A stretch of 64,000 nt of DNA from Chitinimonas koreensis (GCF_014353015.1 NZ_CP060704.1:2505001-2569000); one strand, 5' to 3'. Positions 38,042 to 47,025 are shown, counted from the first letter of the stretch. Translations and numbers: made by a program. Notes: a model not told the origin generated them from the sequence alone.

Positions 38042-39352
38042 ATGGCTACGCGCATCGACGCTTCATTCACGCTCCTGGCGGCCACCCATGCCGACCTCGA
38101 GCTCACCGGCCGGGTGGCGCGGGCGCTGGAAAAGCGCGTCGCCCGGGTCCACGTGCTCGACGACGCGCCGGCTTCGGGCCGGCAGACCTGCGACGCGGTG
38201 GTCAGCAGCACCACGGCCGAGCGGCTCGGCCGCCTGCTCGACGGCCTGCGGTTGCAGCCGCCGCGGCAGGGGCTGCCGATCGTGCTGGTGCATCCGCAGC
38301 CCGACGCCGCCCACTACGCGCTGGCGCTGCGGCGCGGCCTGGGCGACGTGATCGCCTGGCCGCAGGAGATCGAGCGCTGGTGCTCGACGCTCGGCAAGGA
38401 CGGCGAGGGCGACGCGGCGGCGGAGGCCGCGCCGCCGCTGCTGGGGCGTTCCGAGCCGATGCAGCGGCTGCGCCAGCGCATCGAGCGCGTCGCCGCCTTC
38501 GACAGCAACGTGCTGCTGACCGGCGAGACCGGCAGCGGCAAGGAGTGCGTGGCGGCCGCGATCCATGCCGCCAGCGCGCGGCGCGACAAGCCGATGATCA
38601 GCCTCAACTGCGCCGCGATCCCCGAGCAGCTGGTCGAATCCGAGCTGTTCGGCTTCGAGCGCGGCGCCTTCACCGGCGCCCACGCCGCCCAGCCGGGCAA
38701 GTTCGCCCTGGCCGAGGGCGGCATGCTGTTCCTCGACGAGATCGGCGACATGCCGCTGGCGGCGCAGGCCAAGATCCTGCGCGTGATCGAGAGCCGCGAG
38801 TACTTCCGCCTCGGTGGCACGCGCAGCCAGCGCAGCGACGTGCGGCTGATCGCCGCCACCCACCAGGACCTGGGCAAGCTGTGCGAGGCCGGCGGTTTCC
38901 GGCTCGACCTGTATTTCCGCCTCAACGTCGCCCATATCGAGCTGCCGCCGCTGCGCGAGCGCGGCGGCGACGTGCAGTTGCTGGCCGAGCAATTCCTGGC
39001 CGAGTGCCATCGCCGCAGCTGCCGCAAGCTGGCCTTCGAGCCCGCGGTGCGCGAGGCGCTGGCGCAGTACGCCTGGCCGGGCAATGTGCGCGAGCTGCGC
39101 AATGCGGTCGAGGTCGCCGCAATCAACGCCGACGGCGGCCTGATCCGGCTGGAGGACCTGCCGCCGCAGATCATGCGCTGGGCCGCCACCCGGCAGGCGC
39201 CGCCGGACGAGCGCAGCCAGCTCGCCACGCTGCTCGAGCGGCTGCACTGGAACAAGTCCGAGGTGGCGCGCGAGCTGAACTGGTCGCGCATGAAGCTCTA
39301 CCGCAAGCTCAAGCTCTACGGCCTGGCCGGCGAGGGCGACGCGGCGCCCTGA
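38042..39352 (+). CDS. sigma-54-dependent transcriptional activator (NtrC family, pseudo-receiver)
   Basis: 436 aa. Residues ~1-125 have a receiver-like alternation (IVLVHPQPDAAHYALALRRG, LGDVIAWPQEIERW) but no evident phospho-acceptor Asp pair. From ~135 the AAA+ activator domain is complete: Walker A GETGSGKE, the sigma-54 contact loop ELFGFERGAFTGAH, Walker B LFLDEIGDMP, and sensor segment WPGNVRELRNAVEVAA. The end (LLERLHWNKSEVARELNWSR, KLYRKLKLYGL) is a Fis-type helix-turn-helix. It reads away from the eCIS operon across 460 bases that hold a sigma-54 promoter and dyads, so it is the likely direct activator of the particle genes. Confidence 0.93.
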   Translation: MATRIDASFTLLAATHADLELTGRVARALEKRVARVHVLDDAPASGRQTCDAVVSSTTAERLGRLLDGLRLQPPRQGLPIVLVHPQPDAAHYALALRRGLGDVIAWPQEIERWCSTLGKDGEGDAAAEAAPPLLGRSEPMQRLRQRIERVAAFDSNVLLTGETGSGKECVAAAIHAASARRDKPMISLNCAAIPEQLVESELFGFERGAFTGAHAAQPGKFALAEGGMLFLDEIGDMPLAAQAKILRVIESREYFRLGGTRSQRSDVRLIAATHQDLGKLCEAGGFRLDLYFRLNVAHIELPPLRERGGDVQLLAEQFLAECHRRSCRKLAFEPAVREALAQYAWPGNVRELRNAVEVAAINADGGLIRLEDLPPQIMRWAATRQAPPDERSQLATLLERLHWNKSEVARELNWSRMKLYRKLKLYGLAGEGDAAP

Positions 39353-39383
39353 GATCCGCGGCGGGGCAGGGGCATGGCCGCGC

Positions 39384-39626
39384 TCAGGCGTCGATCTCTT
39401 CCGCCTGGTCCTCGTCTTCGTGCTCGTCCTCGTCGTCCAGCGCATCGTCGCGCAGCGCCGAGACGCGCGTGGCCGGCAGCAGGCCAGCCGCGGTATTGAG
39501 TTCGCGCAGCTTCTGCAGGCGGGCGATCTTGTTCTCGGTCTCCATACGCTGTGCGAGCATGATCGATTGCCAGTCCTGCGCCTGGTCGAACAGTTGTTGG
39601 GCGGTGGCTTGTGCTGCTGTCGTCAT
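39384..39626 (-). CDS. small hypothetical protein with acidic tail
   Basis: 80 aa from the ATG at 39626, which has TAGGAAAA upstream; a longer frame from 39719 lacks support. The protein begins MTTAAQATAQQLFDQAQDWQ, continues as helix (NKIARLQKLRELNTAAGLLP) and ends in a run of Asp/Glu (DDEDEHEDEDQAEEID). No family recognised. It converges on the activator gene, and the stops are 31 bases apart. Confidence 0.6.
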   Translation of the reverse strand: MTTAAQATAQQLFDQAQDWQSIMLAQRMETENKIARLQKLRELNTAAGLLPATRVSALRDDALDDEDEHEDEDQAEEIDA

Positions 39627-40139
39627 GATGGTTTTCCTATCGGATGGCGGATTGCTGATCACGATGGCCGCCCGCGCGGCGGGCGGCGCTGGGCAGTGGA
39701 ACAGCACACGGTGTGCCAAGCCTGTGCACGTGAGCGGAAACCCTGCGGGCAGGGGTGGGCCATGGCGGAGGCGCGGGGGCGTGGCCAGGCGAAATTCCCC
39801 GCTGTTTCAGGTCCCTGCGCCCGCCGCGGCGCGCCTGCCCGCCCGCGTTGCCCCACCACCAACAGGGCGCGGGCCGCAGTAAAAGTGAGACGCCCGCGTG
39901 CAATCCCTACATCGGTTCGCCCGCCCGGGCGTTTCCGGATCCGGCGATGACCATTCCGCAGCTTCTTACTGACCCGGCTCCGCGCCCCGGGCGTTTGCGC
40001 GTGCGCCGGGCATGAAAAAACGGCAGGGCCTGGAATCAGGCCGTGCCGTCGGTATGGGCGGCTCAACCATCCCGCGGGCGCCTGCGCCGGGCGGGGCACG
40101 AAGGCGCGGACGAGGCGGTTGGCGCTCGACGATGCCTAG
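39627..40139. other. intergenic region, no supported gene
   Basis: Open frames here are GC-driven and Arg/Pro/Ala-rich, without ribosome sites. A possible weak hairpin (CGCCC-GCCC-GGGCG followed by TTT) lies near 39920-39940. Confidence 0.4.
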
Positions 40140-40331
40140 CTACTTCTGCTGGCCGGAGCTGCGCGACTGCGACTGCTGCCCGCTTTGCTTGTCGGGCTGG
40201 TTCGGCTGCCGCTGCTGCGGGTTCTGCTGCTGTTGCTGCTGGTTGCGCTGGTTCTGTTGATTTTGCTGGTTCTGCTGGTTTTGCTGCTGCTGTTGCTGGT
40301 CCTTCTGCGGGTTGGAAGGTTGGTTCGGCAT
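40140..40331 (-). CDS. Gln/Asn-rich 63-aa protein
   Basis: The ATG at 40331 has a textbook AAGGAG eight bases upstream. The protein is MPNQPSNPQKDQ followed by repeats of Q-Q and N-Q-Q (NQQNQQNQQNQRNQQ) and a Ser/Gln/Lys tail; about half of all residues are Gln or Asn. It has no hydrophobic segment. Such composition suggests a disordered or self-associating protein. The codons are mixed CAG/CAA, so this is not a simple DNA triplet expansion. Function unknown. Confidence 0.65.
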   Translation of the reverse strand: MPNQPSNPQKDQQQQQQNQQNQQNQQNQRNQQQQQQNPQQRQPNQPDKQSGQQSQSRSSGQQK

Positions 40332-40856
40332 GATTGAACTCCTTGCGTTGATGAAGGATGCGGGCGCCATGCAACGGCGCCGCTCGTTCGATGTGGCAAG
40401 TCCCGTACCCGTTCGGCCCGATGGCGCCCGAGGCCAGGCGGACCGCCGGCTCCGGCCGGTCCGGCAAGCCGGCACGGCCGTCGGCCGACCGTGTAAGGTG
40501 CGGACCCGTTTGTAAGATTTGCATGACCGGTGGCGCCGCGGCCTGTCCGGATGCAGCTGGCGCTGGATGCAGCCGGCGCTGCACTCCGGCGCGTGCCGGG
40601 GGCGGCCGGGAACTGCGCGTACATGCCGGTTCGCGGCTTCAGGCCTGCCGCTTGTGCCAGGGCCCGACCGACTCCATGGCCTTCGCCAACCAGCCCGCGG
40701 CGGCCGATCGCCGGGGCCGGGCGGCCTGTTCCTCGCCGCGCTCAGGGCCGATTCGCGAAGTGGAGCGAGACGGCTCGATAGGTGACTCTTTATTCGTGAC
40801 TCGTCACTGAATTGTGCGGCCGCCGGTCGCGATCTGCCGGCGGCCGCCGCAGCTCA
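40332..40856. other. intergenic region, no supported gene
   Basis: Short overlapping frames are present on both strands, but none has a ribosome site or recognisable protein character. No strong hairpin stands out. Confidence 0.4.
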
Positions 40857-41495
40857 TCAAGGCACCACGACCCGCATCGGCTGGTATTCGGCGTGGTAGA
40901 GCTCGATCTCGTCGCCCGAAGCCACCACCCAGCCTTCGGCGTGGCCGATCTCGCGGGTACCGCGCGGCGGCACGTCGATGCGCATGCGCTGGACGGTGCG
41001 CAAGGTCGGGTTCTTGAAGGTCGCGATCAGCGACAGCGCGCGACCGGACATGCTGTCGAAGCGGGCGACCAGGCCCGGGCCCATCTTGGCCGTCCGGTAG
41101 CTCACCGCGATCGGCAGTTCCTTGTTGGCCAGCGGCGATTGCGCCTGCTGGGCCAGCAGCTCGGACACCGACTTGAGCGGCGGTTGCGCCACGGCCTGCG
41201 GCTGGGCCGGCTGGGCGGCGATGGCTGTGCCGCCGCCAGCGACGCGGCCGACCAGGCAATGGTTGATGAAGGCGCTTTCGGCGGTGCCGCTGACCTTGGC
41301 CTTGTCGGCCTCGATGGTGCAGTAGGCCTGGTCAACCTTGGTGACCTGGTTGGCGATGGTGCTGTAGTACTGGTTGACGCAGAAGAACATCGCGGCCGGC
41401 CGCTCGCCGCATTCGGCCACCATGCGATCGTAGAGGGAGCCGGCGAAGGCGGCGGGCGCGAGCAGCAGGACGAGTGCGGCGATGAGGGCTTTCAT
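40857..41495 (-). CDS. exported hypothetical protein
   Basis: The ATG at 41495 (MKALIAALVLLLAPAAFAG) gives a standard Sec signal peptide with an AFA cleavage site and follows GGAGGAAAC; an upstream in-frame ATG at 41555 would bury it. 212 aa. The mature part has a Cys-containing N-terminal segment (YDRMVAECGERPAAMFFCVN) and a beta-rich end (VQRMRIDVPPRGTREIGHAE, GWVVASGDEIELYHAEYQPM). Likely periplasmic; no family recognised. It lies downstream of the lipid operon in the same direction, separated by about 125 bases. Confidence 0.75.
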   Translation of the reverse strand: MKALIAALVLLLAPAAFAGSLYDRMVAECGERPAAMFFCVNQYYSTIANQVTKVDQAYCTIEADKAKVSGTAESAFINHCLVGRVAGGGTAIAAQPAQPQAVAQPPLKSVSELLAQQAQSPLANKELPIAVSYRTAKMGPGLVARFDSMSGRALSLIATFKNPTLRTVQRMRIDVPPRGTREIGHAEGWVVASGDEIELYHAEYQPMRVVVP

Positions 41496-41621
41496 GGTGG
41501 TGTTTCCTCCTTGGAGCAGGGTCTGTCGTGTCGGCCGCCGGCCGATCGGCGGCATGGGATCGGCGGTATTGAATAGGTAGTCGAACTCGGCCCGATTGAC
41601 CAGTTCGCCGGGTAACCCACC

Positions 41622-42623
41622 TTAGGCCAGCATCGCCTCGAGCTGGGCGCGGATGAAGGCCGGCTTGTTGAAGGCGATGCTGCTGACGTGGCCGCCGCCG
41701 ATCCAGCGGAATTCGGCCTGCCGCCAATGCCGCTGCAGGGTCTCGGACGAATGGCGCGGGACGAAATGGTCGTCGCGCGCCGCCACGGCGATCACCCGGC
41801 TGGCGGGGTGGGGCGGCGGCAGCGATTCGACGCTGGTGAATTCCAGCAGCGCGGCCATCCTGGCCCTGGCCGTCGCGATTTCCGCCGGCTCGCCGGCCAG
41901 CCGGCGCCAGTCGCAGACGCGGCTCAGCAGCCCTTCGGTGAAGACCGGCACGCCGCTGTGCGGCGCCACCAGCGGCGCGATGGCCAGCTCGAACGGCGTC
42001 AGGGCGCCCGCCAGCGCGGCGAGGTGGCCGCCCTTGCTGATGCCGGTGACGCCCAGTCGGTCGAAGCCTTGCGCGCGCAGCCATGCCAGCAGGGCGCGCA
42101 CTTCCTCCACCACGACGCCGCCCAGCAGCACCAGGTCGGCGACGCGGTCGAGCCGGCTGTCGGGCTGGCCGGGCGGGCGGCGGCGGCCGAGGAAGGGGTG
42201 TTCCAGCATCAGCGTGCCGACCCCCTGGCGGGCCAGCGGCAGGCAGATGGCCTGCTGGCGCATGGCGTAGCCTTCTTCGCCGGTGGTCGCCGTGTGCACG
42301 TAGACCGGCGGCACGTCCGGCGTAGGCGGCAACAGCAGCCGGAAGTGCGCGGTATGCGCCTCGGCCGGCAGCCATTCGCGGTAATAGGGCGTCAGGAAAC
42401 GGCCGTCGCGCAGGCGGCAGCCCTGCTCGATGCGCCAGTCGCCATCCCATTCGATCTGCAGCGCGGCCGGCGCGGCGGCGTGGAGGAAGCGTTGCCTGAC
42501 CTCGTCGCAGGCGCGCGGGTCGCCCCAGCCGCGGGAAAAGAAGGGCCGCTCGCGCAGCGATGCCAGGCGGTGCCTCAGCAGGAAATAGGCTGGATCGAGC
42601 CAGCCGGCGTTCAGGCCTTTCAT
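41622..42623 (-). CDS. alpha/beta hydrolase, ABHD18/DUF2048-like
   Basis: The ATG at 42623 overlaps the stop of the desaturase gene (ATGA); 333 aa. The nucleophile elbow reads GVTGISKGGHLAALAGAL (G-I-S-x-G), with AVAARDDHFVPRHSSETL as the probable Asp region and GGGHVSSIAFNKPAF around the catalytic His. The N-terminus (WLDPAYFLLRHRLASLRERP) and VYVHTATTGEEGYAMRQQAI fit the ABHD18-like family. Last gene of the lipid operon; it probably acts on an acyl ester or thioester made by its neighbours. Confidence 0.8.
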   Translation of the reverse strand: MKGLNAGWLDPAYFLLRHRLASLRERPFFSRGWGDPRACDEVRQRFLHAAAPAALQIEWDGDWRIEQGCRLRDGRFLTPYYREWLPAEAHTAHFRLLLPPTPDVPPVYVHTATTGEEGYAMRQQAICLPLARQGVGTLMLEHPFLGRRRPPGQPDSRLDRVADLVLLGGVVVEEVRALLAWLRAQGFDRLGVTGISKGGHLAALAGALTPFELAIAPLVAPHSGVPVFTEGLLSRVCDWRRLAGEPAEIATARARMAALLEFTSVESLPPPHPASRVIAVAARDDHFVPRHSSETLQRHWRQAEFRWIGGGHVSSIAFNKPAFIRAQLEAMLA

Positions 42624-43647
42624 GCGCGTACCAGGGCAGGGGCGTGGCCGAGGCGGCCATCGCACGGTTGTGGCGGTGGAATTCGGCGAAGGCGCCGAGC
42701 AGGCTGACCTGATGGTAGGGGATGCCGAGCTGCGCGCACGCCTGCTGCACCATGGGCCGGATCCGGTGCAGCCGGGTGAACGAGGCGGTCGGAAACAGAT
42801 GATGCTCGATATGGCTGTTGAGGCCGACGAACACGTTTCGATAGAGCCAGGTGTCGGGCAGGTTGCGGGCGCAGGCGGCCTGCCGCTCGATGTAGCTGCG
42901 CTGCCACTGCATCGCGTCGGTCGGGTGGCCCAGGTGGTTGGTCAGGAAGATGAAGGCGAGGTAGAGGCCTTCGCACCAGGTGATCAGCAGGTAGTTGACC
43001 GCGGCGGTGGCCGGGTCGAGCAGGACGGCGGGCAGGATCACCAGCAGGCCCAGGTGCAGGGCCAGCAGCAACTGGTCGAGCCGGGTCTGCCGCGGGTGGC
43101 GGCCGAAATGGCGCAGGCTGCCGATCTTGAAGGCGAAGCCCATCAGCGTCGCGAGCGGCCAGATCAGCCAGGGCTGGCGGCGCGTGAACCAGCGCGCCGC
43201 GCCGCGGGCGGCCACCGCGTCCTCGCGGGTGAAATTGAACAGGCCGGCACGCATGTCGGGGTCCTGGCGCGTGTTGGCATGGCCGTGGTGCGGCCGGTGC
43301 TTGGCCAGCCAGCTCGAGAAGCTGCTGCCCATGATCAGCGTCATGAACAGCAGCCCGATCAGGCGGATGCGTCCGGCGTCCGCGGTGATGGCGCCGTGGC
43401 CGGCCTCGTGGGCGATCGCCGCGGCCTGGATCGAGACGAAGGCCGTGACCGCCGCCAGCAGGAGCCGCGCGGGCCAGTCCTGCGTCTGCGTCAGCGCCGC
43501 GCCGCAGGCCAGCCAGAGCGGCACGATCCAGGCCGCGCGGATCCGGTAGGCCGCCAGGTCCGGCTCGAGCAGGCCGGCGGCTTCCACCCGGCGGCGCAGC
43601 GCATGGTAGGCGGCGTTGGCGGACTCGCGGTCGAGCCCTGCGTTCAT
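42620..43647 (-). CDS. fatty acid desaturase, front-end type (one frameshift near 3' end)
   Basis: The ATG at 43647 overlaps the thioesterase stop. The three histidine boxes are HEAGHG, HRPHHGH and HIEHHLFP, the last being the H/QxxHH form of linoleoyl-CoA or delta-6-type desaturases. Hydrophobic helices lie between them. As written, the frame runs on past its normal end; restoring one C near 42640 gives a 342-aa protein ending ALVRA with an ATGA overlap to the hydrolase gene. It would introduce a double bond into an acyl chain at the membrane, using an electron donor not encoded here. Confidence 0.88.
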
Positions 43648-44111
43648 GCCGTCCCCCGTATCGCATGGACCGCTTCGATCACGCGCTCGGGCGCGATCAC
43701 GCCTTCCTTGCCGCGGACCACGCCCTTGGAGGTGCCCTCGGCGATCAGCGTGTCGCCGATGCTGAAGCGGTGGGTCATGTAGAAATACTTCTCGTCCCAG
43801 TGGGTGAGTTCCATGCTGGCCTTGAAGCGCCGGAAGGCCTTGAGGGACTTGCGATAGGTCATCGTGTGCTCCGCGATGATCGGAATCCAGCCGTGCTTGC
43901 CCATGGTCTTCAGGAGGCCGGTGCGGATGAACAGGTCGACGCGATTGAGGTCGCAATAGGTGAGGTAGCGGCCGTTGTTCACGTGCAGGTTCACGTCCAG
44001 GTCGTTGGGAAAGGTCATCAGGCCCAGCTCGCTGTGGGTCCGGCCGACGGGCAGCCGCGGCCGGAACAGGGACAGCAGGAAGACGTAGACCATACGCAGG
44101 TAGAGGTTCAT
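43644..44111 (-). CDS. acyl-CoA thioesterase, 4HBT family
   Basis: 155 aa. Hot-dog fold signature: SELGLMTFPNDLDVNLHVNN, then GRYLTYCDLNRVDLFIRTGL with the catalytic Asp region, and HRFSIGDTLIAEGTSKGVVR. The N-terminus MNLYLRMVYVFLLSLFRP is hydrophobic, a membrane-anchored form seen in this subfamily. It would release acyl chains in the desaturase operon; start and stop overlap the neighbouring genes or lie very close to them. Confidence 0.88.
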   Translation of the reverse strand: MNLYLRMVYVFLLSLFRPRLPVGRTHSELGLMTFPNDLDVNLHVNNGRYLTYCDLNRVDLFIRTGLLKTMGKHGWIPIIAEHTMTYRKSLKAFRRFKASMELTHWDEKYFYMTHRFSIGDTLIAEGTSKGVVRGKEGVIAPERVIEAVHAIRGTA

Positions 44112-44130
44112 GGAGGTTGTTTCCTATGGG

Positions 44131-44838
44131 TTAGTCGAGCGGCAGCCCCAGCTCCCGCATGCGCGCGAGATCCTGTTCGCCGGCCTTGCGGGCGACCCGG
44201 CGCAGCCGGTCGCCGCCCAGGAGCAGGTTGAAATTGCAGACCACGTAACGATGGTGCAGGTAATGGTGGCGCGCCATCGCCTTGAAGTATCGCGTCTTCA
44301 GCAGCATGGCGATCCAGCGCGGCGCCCGTTCGAGCGCTTCGGTGTGGCGCATGTGCAGGTAGGGGTGGATGAAGTTGCTGAAGGCGGGCGGCAGCGCCAG
44401 GGCCAGGCAGGCACCCGCGGTGGCCCAGCCGCCGGCGGTCGCCAGGCAGAGCGGCACGACCGGCAGCAGCGGCGCGACGAACACCAGCGACCCGCTGCCG
44501 TGCAGCTTCACCGCGTACATCGAGCGCTGGATGATCTCGCCGTGCGGGCCCAGGCCGGACAGCATGGCGTCCAGCCGCGACCGTTCCTCGGCCGAGGTGA
44601 ACTGGGTGACGTGGTCCTGCTTGAAGGTCTTGCAGTGGTGGATGGTGTGGTGCGAGTAATTGGTGCGGATCAGGTATTTGAACAGGCGCGGATGGCGTTC
44701 CCAGCGCTTGACGCGCCCGCGCGGCGCATCGGAGACGTGCTGGTGCATATAGGATTCGATCAGCGAGGCCAGCAGGTAGCCCACCGCGAAACCGCCCAGC
44801 AATTCGATGGTGGCCTTGAGCCAGAGCATGGAGAGCAT
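44131..44838 (-). CDS. membrane fatty acid hydroxylase-like di-iron protein
   Basis: 235 aa with four hydrophobic stretches and clustered histidines: ESYMHQH, SHHTIHH, HPYLHMRH and HHYLHH. That spacing fits the fatty acid hydroxylase / sterol desaturase superfamily, which hydroxylates or desaturates lipids at a di-iron centre. It lies 19 bases before the thioesterase gene and 10 bases after the desaturase gene. The substrate is not deducible. Confidence 0.8.
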   Translation of the reverse strand: MLSMLWLKATIELLGGFAVGYLLASLIESYMHQHVSDAPRGRVKRWERHPRLFKYLIRTNYSHHTIHHCKTFKQDHVTQFTSAEERSRLDAMLSGLGPHGEIIQRSMYAVKLHGSGSLVFVAPLLPVVPLCLATAGGWATAGACLALALPPAFSNFIHPYLHMRHTEALERAPRWIAMLLKTRYFKAMARHHYLHHRYVVCNFNLLLGGDRLRRVARKAGEQDLARMRELGLPLD

Positions 44839-44848
44839 GGCGATCCCC

Positions 44849-45862
44849 TCAGGCCCGGACGGCGCGGTCGAAGCCGACCATGACCCGGCGGCGTTCGTCC
44901 CATAGTTTGAGGCCGGCCAGCGACAGGCTGTCGCGCAGCCCCACGCGCGTGACTTCGTGGAACACGGCGTTCTCGCGGTGACAGTCGGCCAGGCGGTAGT
45001 TGGGGATGCGGCTGTCCAGGTGGTGGATGTGATGGAAGCCGATATTGGCGGTCAGCCAGCGCAGCCAGGCGGGCAGGTGGTAATAGGACGAGCCGTGCAA
45101 GGCGGCGCGCACCATGTCGTGGTCGCCCTGTTTGTCCCAATAGGCGTCGGGGAACTGATGCTGCACATAGAACAGCCAGACGCCCAGCGAGGCGGCGAAC
45201 GCCATGCTGCCCAGGTGGAAGGCCAGGAAGCTCGCCGCGGCGACGTCGCCCAGCTCGATCACGGCCAGGCCCAGCGCGAGCAGGATGAGATTGGTGGCGT
45301 AGATGCTGAGGCGTTCCTTGCGCCAGCCGGCCGGCAGGTAATAGCCGAAGCGCTGGCGCAGGCAGAACAGGATGAACGGGCCGATGCCGAACAGGATCAG
45401 CGGGTGGCGATAGGCGCGATAGAGCAGGCGGCGCCAGCCGGGCAGGGCCAGGTATTCCGCCACGGTCAGCATGCGGATGTCGCCGAAGCCGCGCTCGTCG
45501 AGTTTGCCGGAATGGGCGTGATGCAGCGCGTGATAGCGGTACCAGCAATGGTAGGGCGTCATGGTCAGGATGCCGAGGGTGAAACCGAGCCATTCGCAAT
45601 TGCGGCGCGATTTGAAGAAGGAGCCGTGGCCGCAATCGTGCTGGATCATGAACAGCCGCACCGTGAACGAGCCGGCGCCGATGGCGCAGGGAATCGCCCA
45701 CGGGCTGTGCTGATCCGCCAGGTAAAGGCCCGCGAAATAGAACGCCGCCCAGCCGGCGAGCGATTCGGCCAATTGCCGGATGCTGCGCAGGCGGCAGATC
45801 TGTCGATAGCGGGCGGTAATGCCGAGCAATGCCGACCGGGTCGGCAGGATTTCCTTCTCCAT
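44849..45862 (-). CDS. fatty acid desaturase, delta-12/omega-6-like
   Basis: 337 aa. Histidine boxes HDCGHGS, HALHHAHSG and HHIHH are those of membrane acyl-lipid desaturases of the omega-6 class; VWLFYVQHQFPDAYW between them is typical. About four membrane helices are visible. First intact gene of the lipid operon; its promoter is likely in 45.87-46.09 kb or upstream of the truncated desaturase. Confidence 0.92.
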   Translation of the reverse strand: MEKEILPTRSALLGITARYRQICRLRSIRQLAESLAGWAAFYFAGLYLADQHSPWAIPCAIGAGSFTVRLFMIQHDCGHGSFFKSRRNCEWLGFTLGILTMTPYHCWYRYHALHHAHSGKLDERGFGDIRMLTVAEYLALPGWRRLLYRAYRHPLILFGIGPFILFCLRQRFGYYLPAGWRKERLSIYATNLILLALGLAVIELGDVAAASFLAFHLGSMAFAASLGVWLFYVQHQFPDAYWDKQGDHDMVRAALHGSSYYHLPAWLRWLTANIGFHHIHHLDSRIPNYRLADCHRENAVFHEVTRVGLRDSLSLAGLKLWDERRRVMVGFDRAVRA

Positions 45863-46087
45863 GGATGCACCTTTGTTTTTATATCGATGGTCGAGCGGGT
45901 TCCCTGCGAGTCCTCCTTCGAATCGCCGATCCGGTTCTGCGGGATCGACCCGCCGGCTTCGACGGCCGAAGCGGTCGATGGCCGGCGGCCTTATCGCGCC
46001 GGCGGCGGAGAGGTGGATTCGCCGGGAGTAGGGCGCGCATCCCGCGCCGTGCCGGCGGGATGCGGCCGGGTCCGGATGCCGGGCTAG

Positions 46088-46552
46088 ATCTATGCCGGCG
46101 ATTGAGCCAGACCAGTTCAGGATAGCGGCCGAAATCGGCGGCCCGGTTCAGGTCGGTATCCTGATTGCGCGGATCGAATACCCACAGCAGATGGGCATAG
46201 AGGAAGGATCGGATCGGCGAATGCGGATCTTCCATCGAATCGGCATGGACATGATGCCGGCGATGAACGTCCGCCCACCAGAGCGGCCCGCGGAATCCGC
46301 CTGCTGCGCCGAGCAAGGCCAGGATGAATTGGAAGATGCGGGAGGTTTTATAGCTGCGATGGGCGAAATAACGATGCAATCCGCCTTCGACGCCGAAACA
46401 GCGAATCAGGAAGCTCGCCGTGGCCAATATGAGTAAAGCAGTGTTCGGGGGTAATGGATGGCGGCCAGTGCGCCCAGATGCAGGATGACAATGCGCAGCT
46501 TGACCAGCCCGATGCGTTCGGCTTTTTGAATCACGACATTTTCCTCGCTCAT
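46088..46552 (-). pseudogene. truncated acyl-CoA (delta-9-type) desaturase
   Basis: Starting at MSEENVVIQKAERIGLVKLR (46552) and adding one C in a C5 run near 46450, the frame reads a delta-9 desaturase: GVEGGLHRYFAHRSYKTSRI, WWADVHRRHHVHADSMEDPH, then YPELVWLNR. Homology stops at about 46090, before the third histidine box; the remaining frame to 45879 is Arg/Pro-rich noise. So roughly the C-terminal half is missing. The missing C is probably a base-call error, but the loss of the 3' half is real in this sequence. Confidence 0.75.
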
Positions 46553-46594
46553 GCGCCTCATCATTTGCAGTGAGGTGCATTTTTTATGTGTATT

Positions 46595-46675
46595 TGAATC
46601 GTTTTTTGAATTCGATGAATTCGGGAAGTGAATGAATTCAGGAAATCATAATGCCATTGCTCATGGCAATGGTCG
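46595..46675. promoter_or_regulatory. AT-rich region with three TGAATTC copies and a short dyad
   Basis: Three TGAATTC words fall within about 35 bases, upstream of the truncated desaturase start. A perfect 7-base dyad CCATTGC / GCAATGG lies at 46654-46672. This AT-rich stretch is the most promoter-like part of the gap and could control the lipid genes. Confidence 0.4.
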
Positions 46676-46916
46676 CGCATCCTAGCCGAAGCGATGTGCC
46701 GACGCCAAACGAAATTTGCCTGGTTTGGCTACTGTGTGTCTTAGCAGGCGCTTGATCGTTATCCGTGCGCAACAGCGGCGTCGCGGAACCAGAATAGCGT
46801 CGAGGAATAGTGCCGAGCCTCAACGAGCCCCAGGCTATGGACGCGCAGGCCTTGGGATGTGATCCGTTCCGGCAGCTGAACGAGCAGGTCGTGCCTACAA
46901 CTTGGTGCTCTCTGAT

Positions 46917-46944
46917 GATTCGCATAATGTTTATTATGTCAAGT
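46917..46944. other. dif site / attL of the filamentous prophage
   Basis: The 28 bases split into a XerC arm GATTCGCATAA, centre TGTTTA and XerD arm TTATGTCAAGT, close to the E. coli dif arms (GCGCATAA and TTATGTTAAAT). The last 19 bases recur at 56665-56683. Known dif-integrating filamentous phages use the host XerC/XerD recombinases and leave this arrangement. Confidence 0.85.
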
Positions 46945-47025
46945 GATGAAGAGGCGGAAGCAGGCCGCCCACCACGAGACCCGCGCCCGATACGGCGTCG
47001 CCAAACTCGATCAACTACGCTCAAC

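Noticed and set aside
39918..39942. Possible terminator hairpin downstream of the sigma-54 activator
   Set aside because: The stem is five pairs with only three T following, and it lies almost 600 bases beyond the gene.
39627..40856. Several 60-180 codon frames around 39.6-40.9 kb
   Set aside because: They overlap on all frames, lack ribosome sites and show no protein-like patterns; only the Gln/Asn-rich gene is supported here.
41332..43956. A single 874-codon frame fusing the desaturase with hydrolase-region sequence
   Set aside because: The downstream part is the hydrolase gene in the wrong frame; a one-base repair near 42640 restores the natural desaturase end and its ATGA overlap.
41622..46552. 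A polyyne biosynthetic cluster
   Set aside because: No acyl carrier protein, fatty acyl-AMP ligase or rubredoxin gene is visible in the window, so the comparison is too weak for a call.
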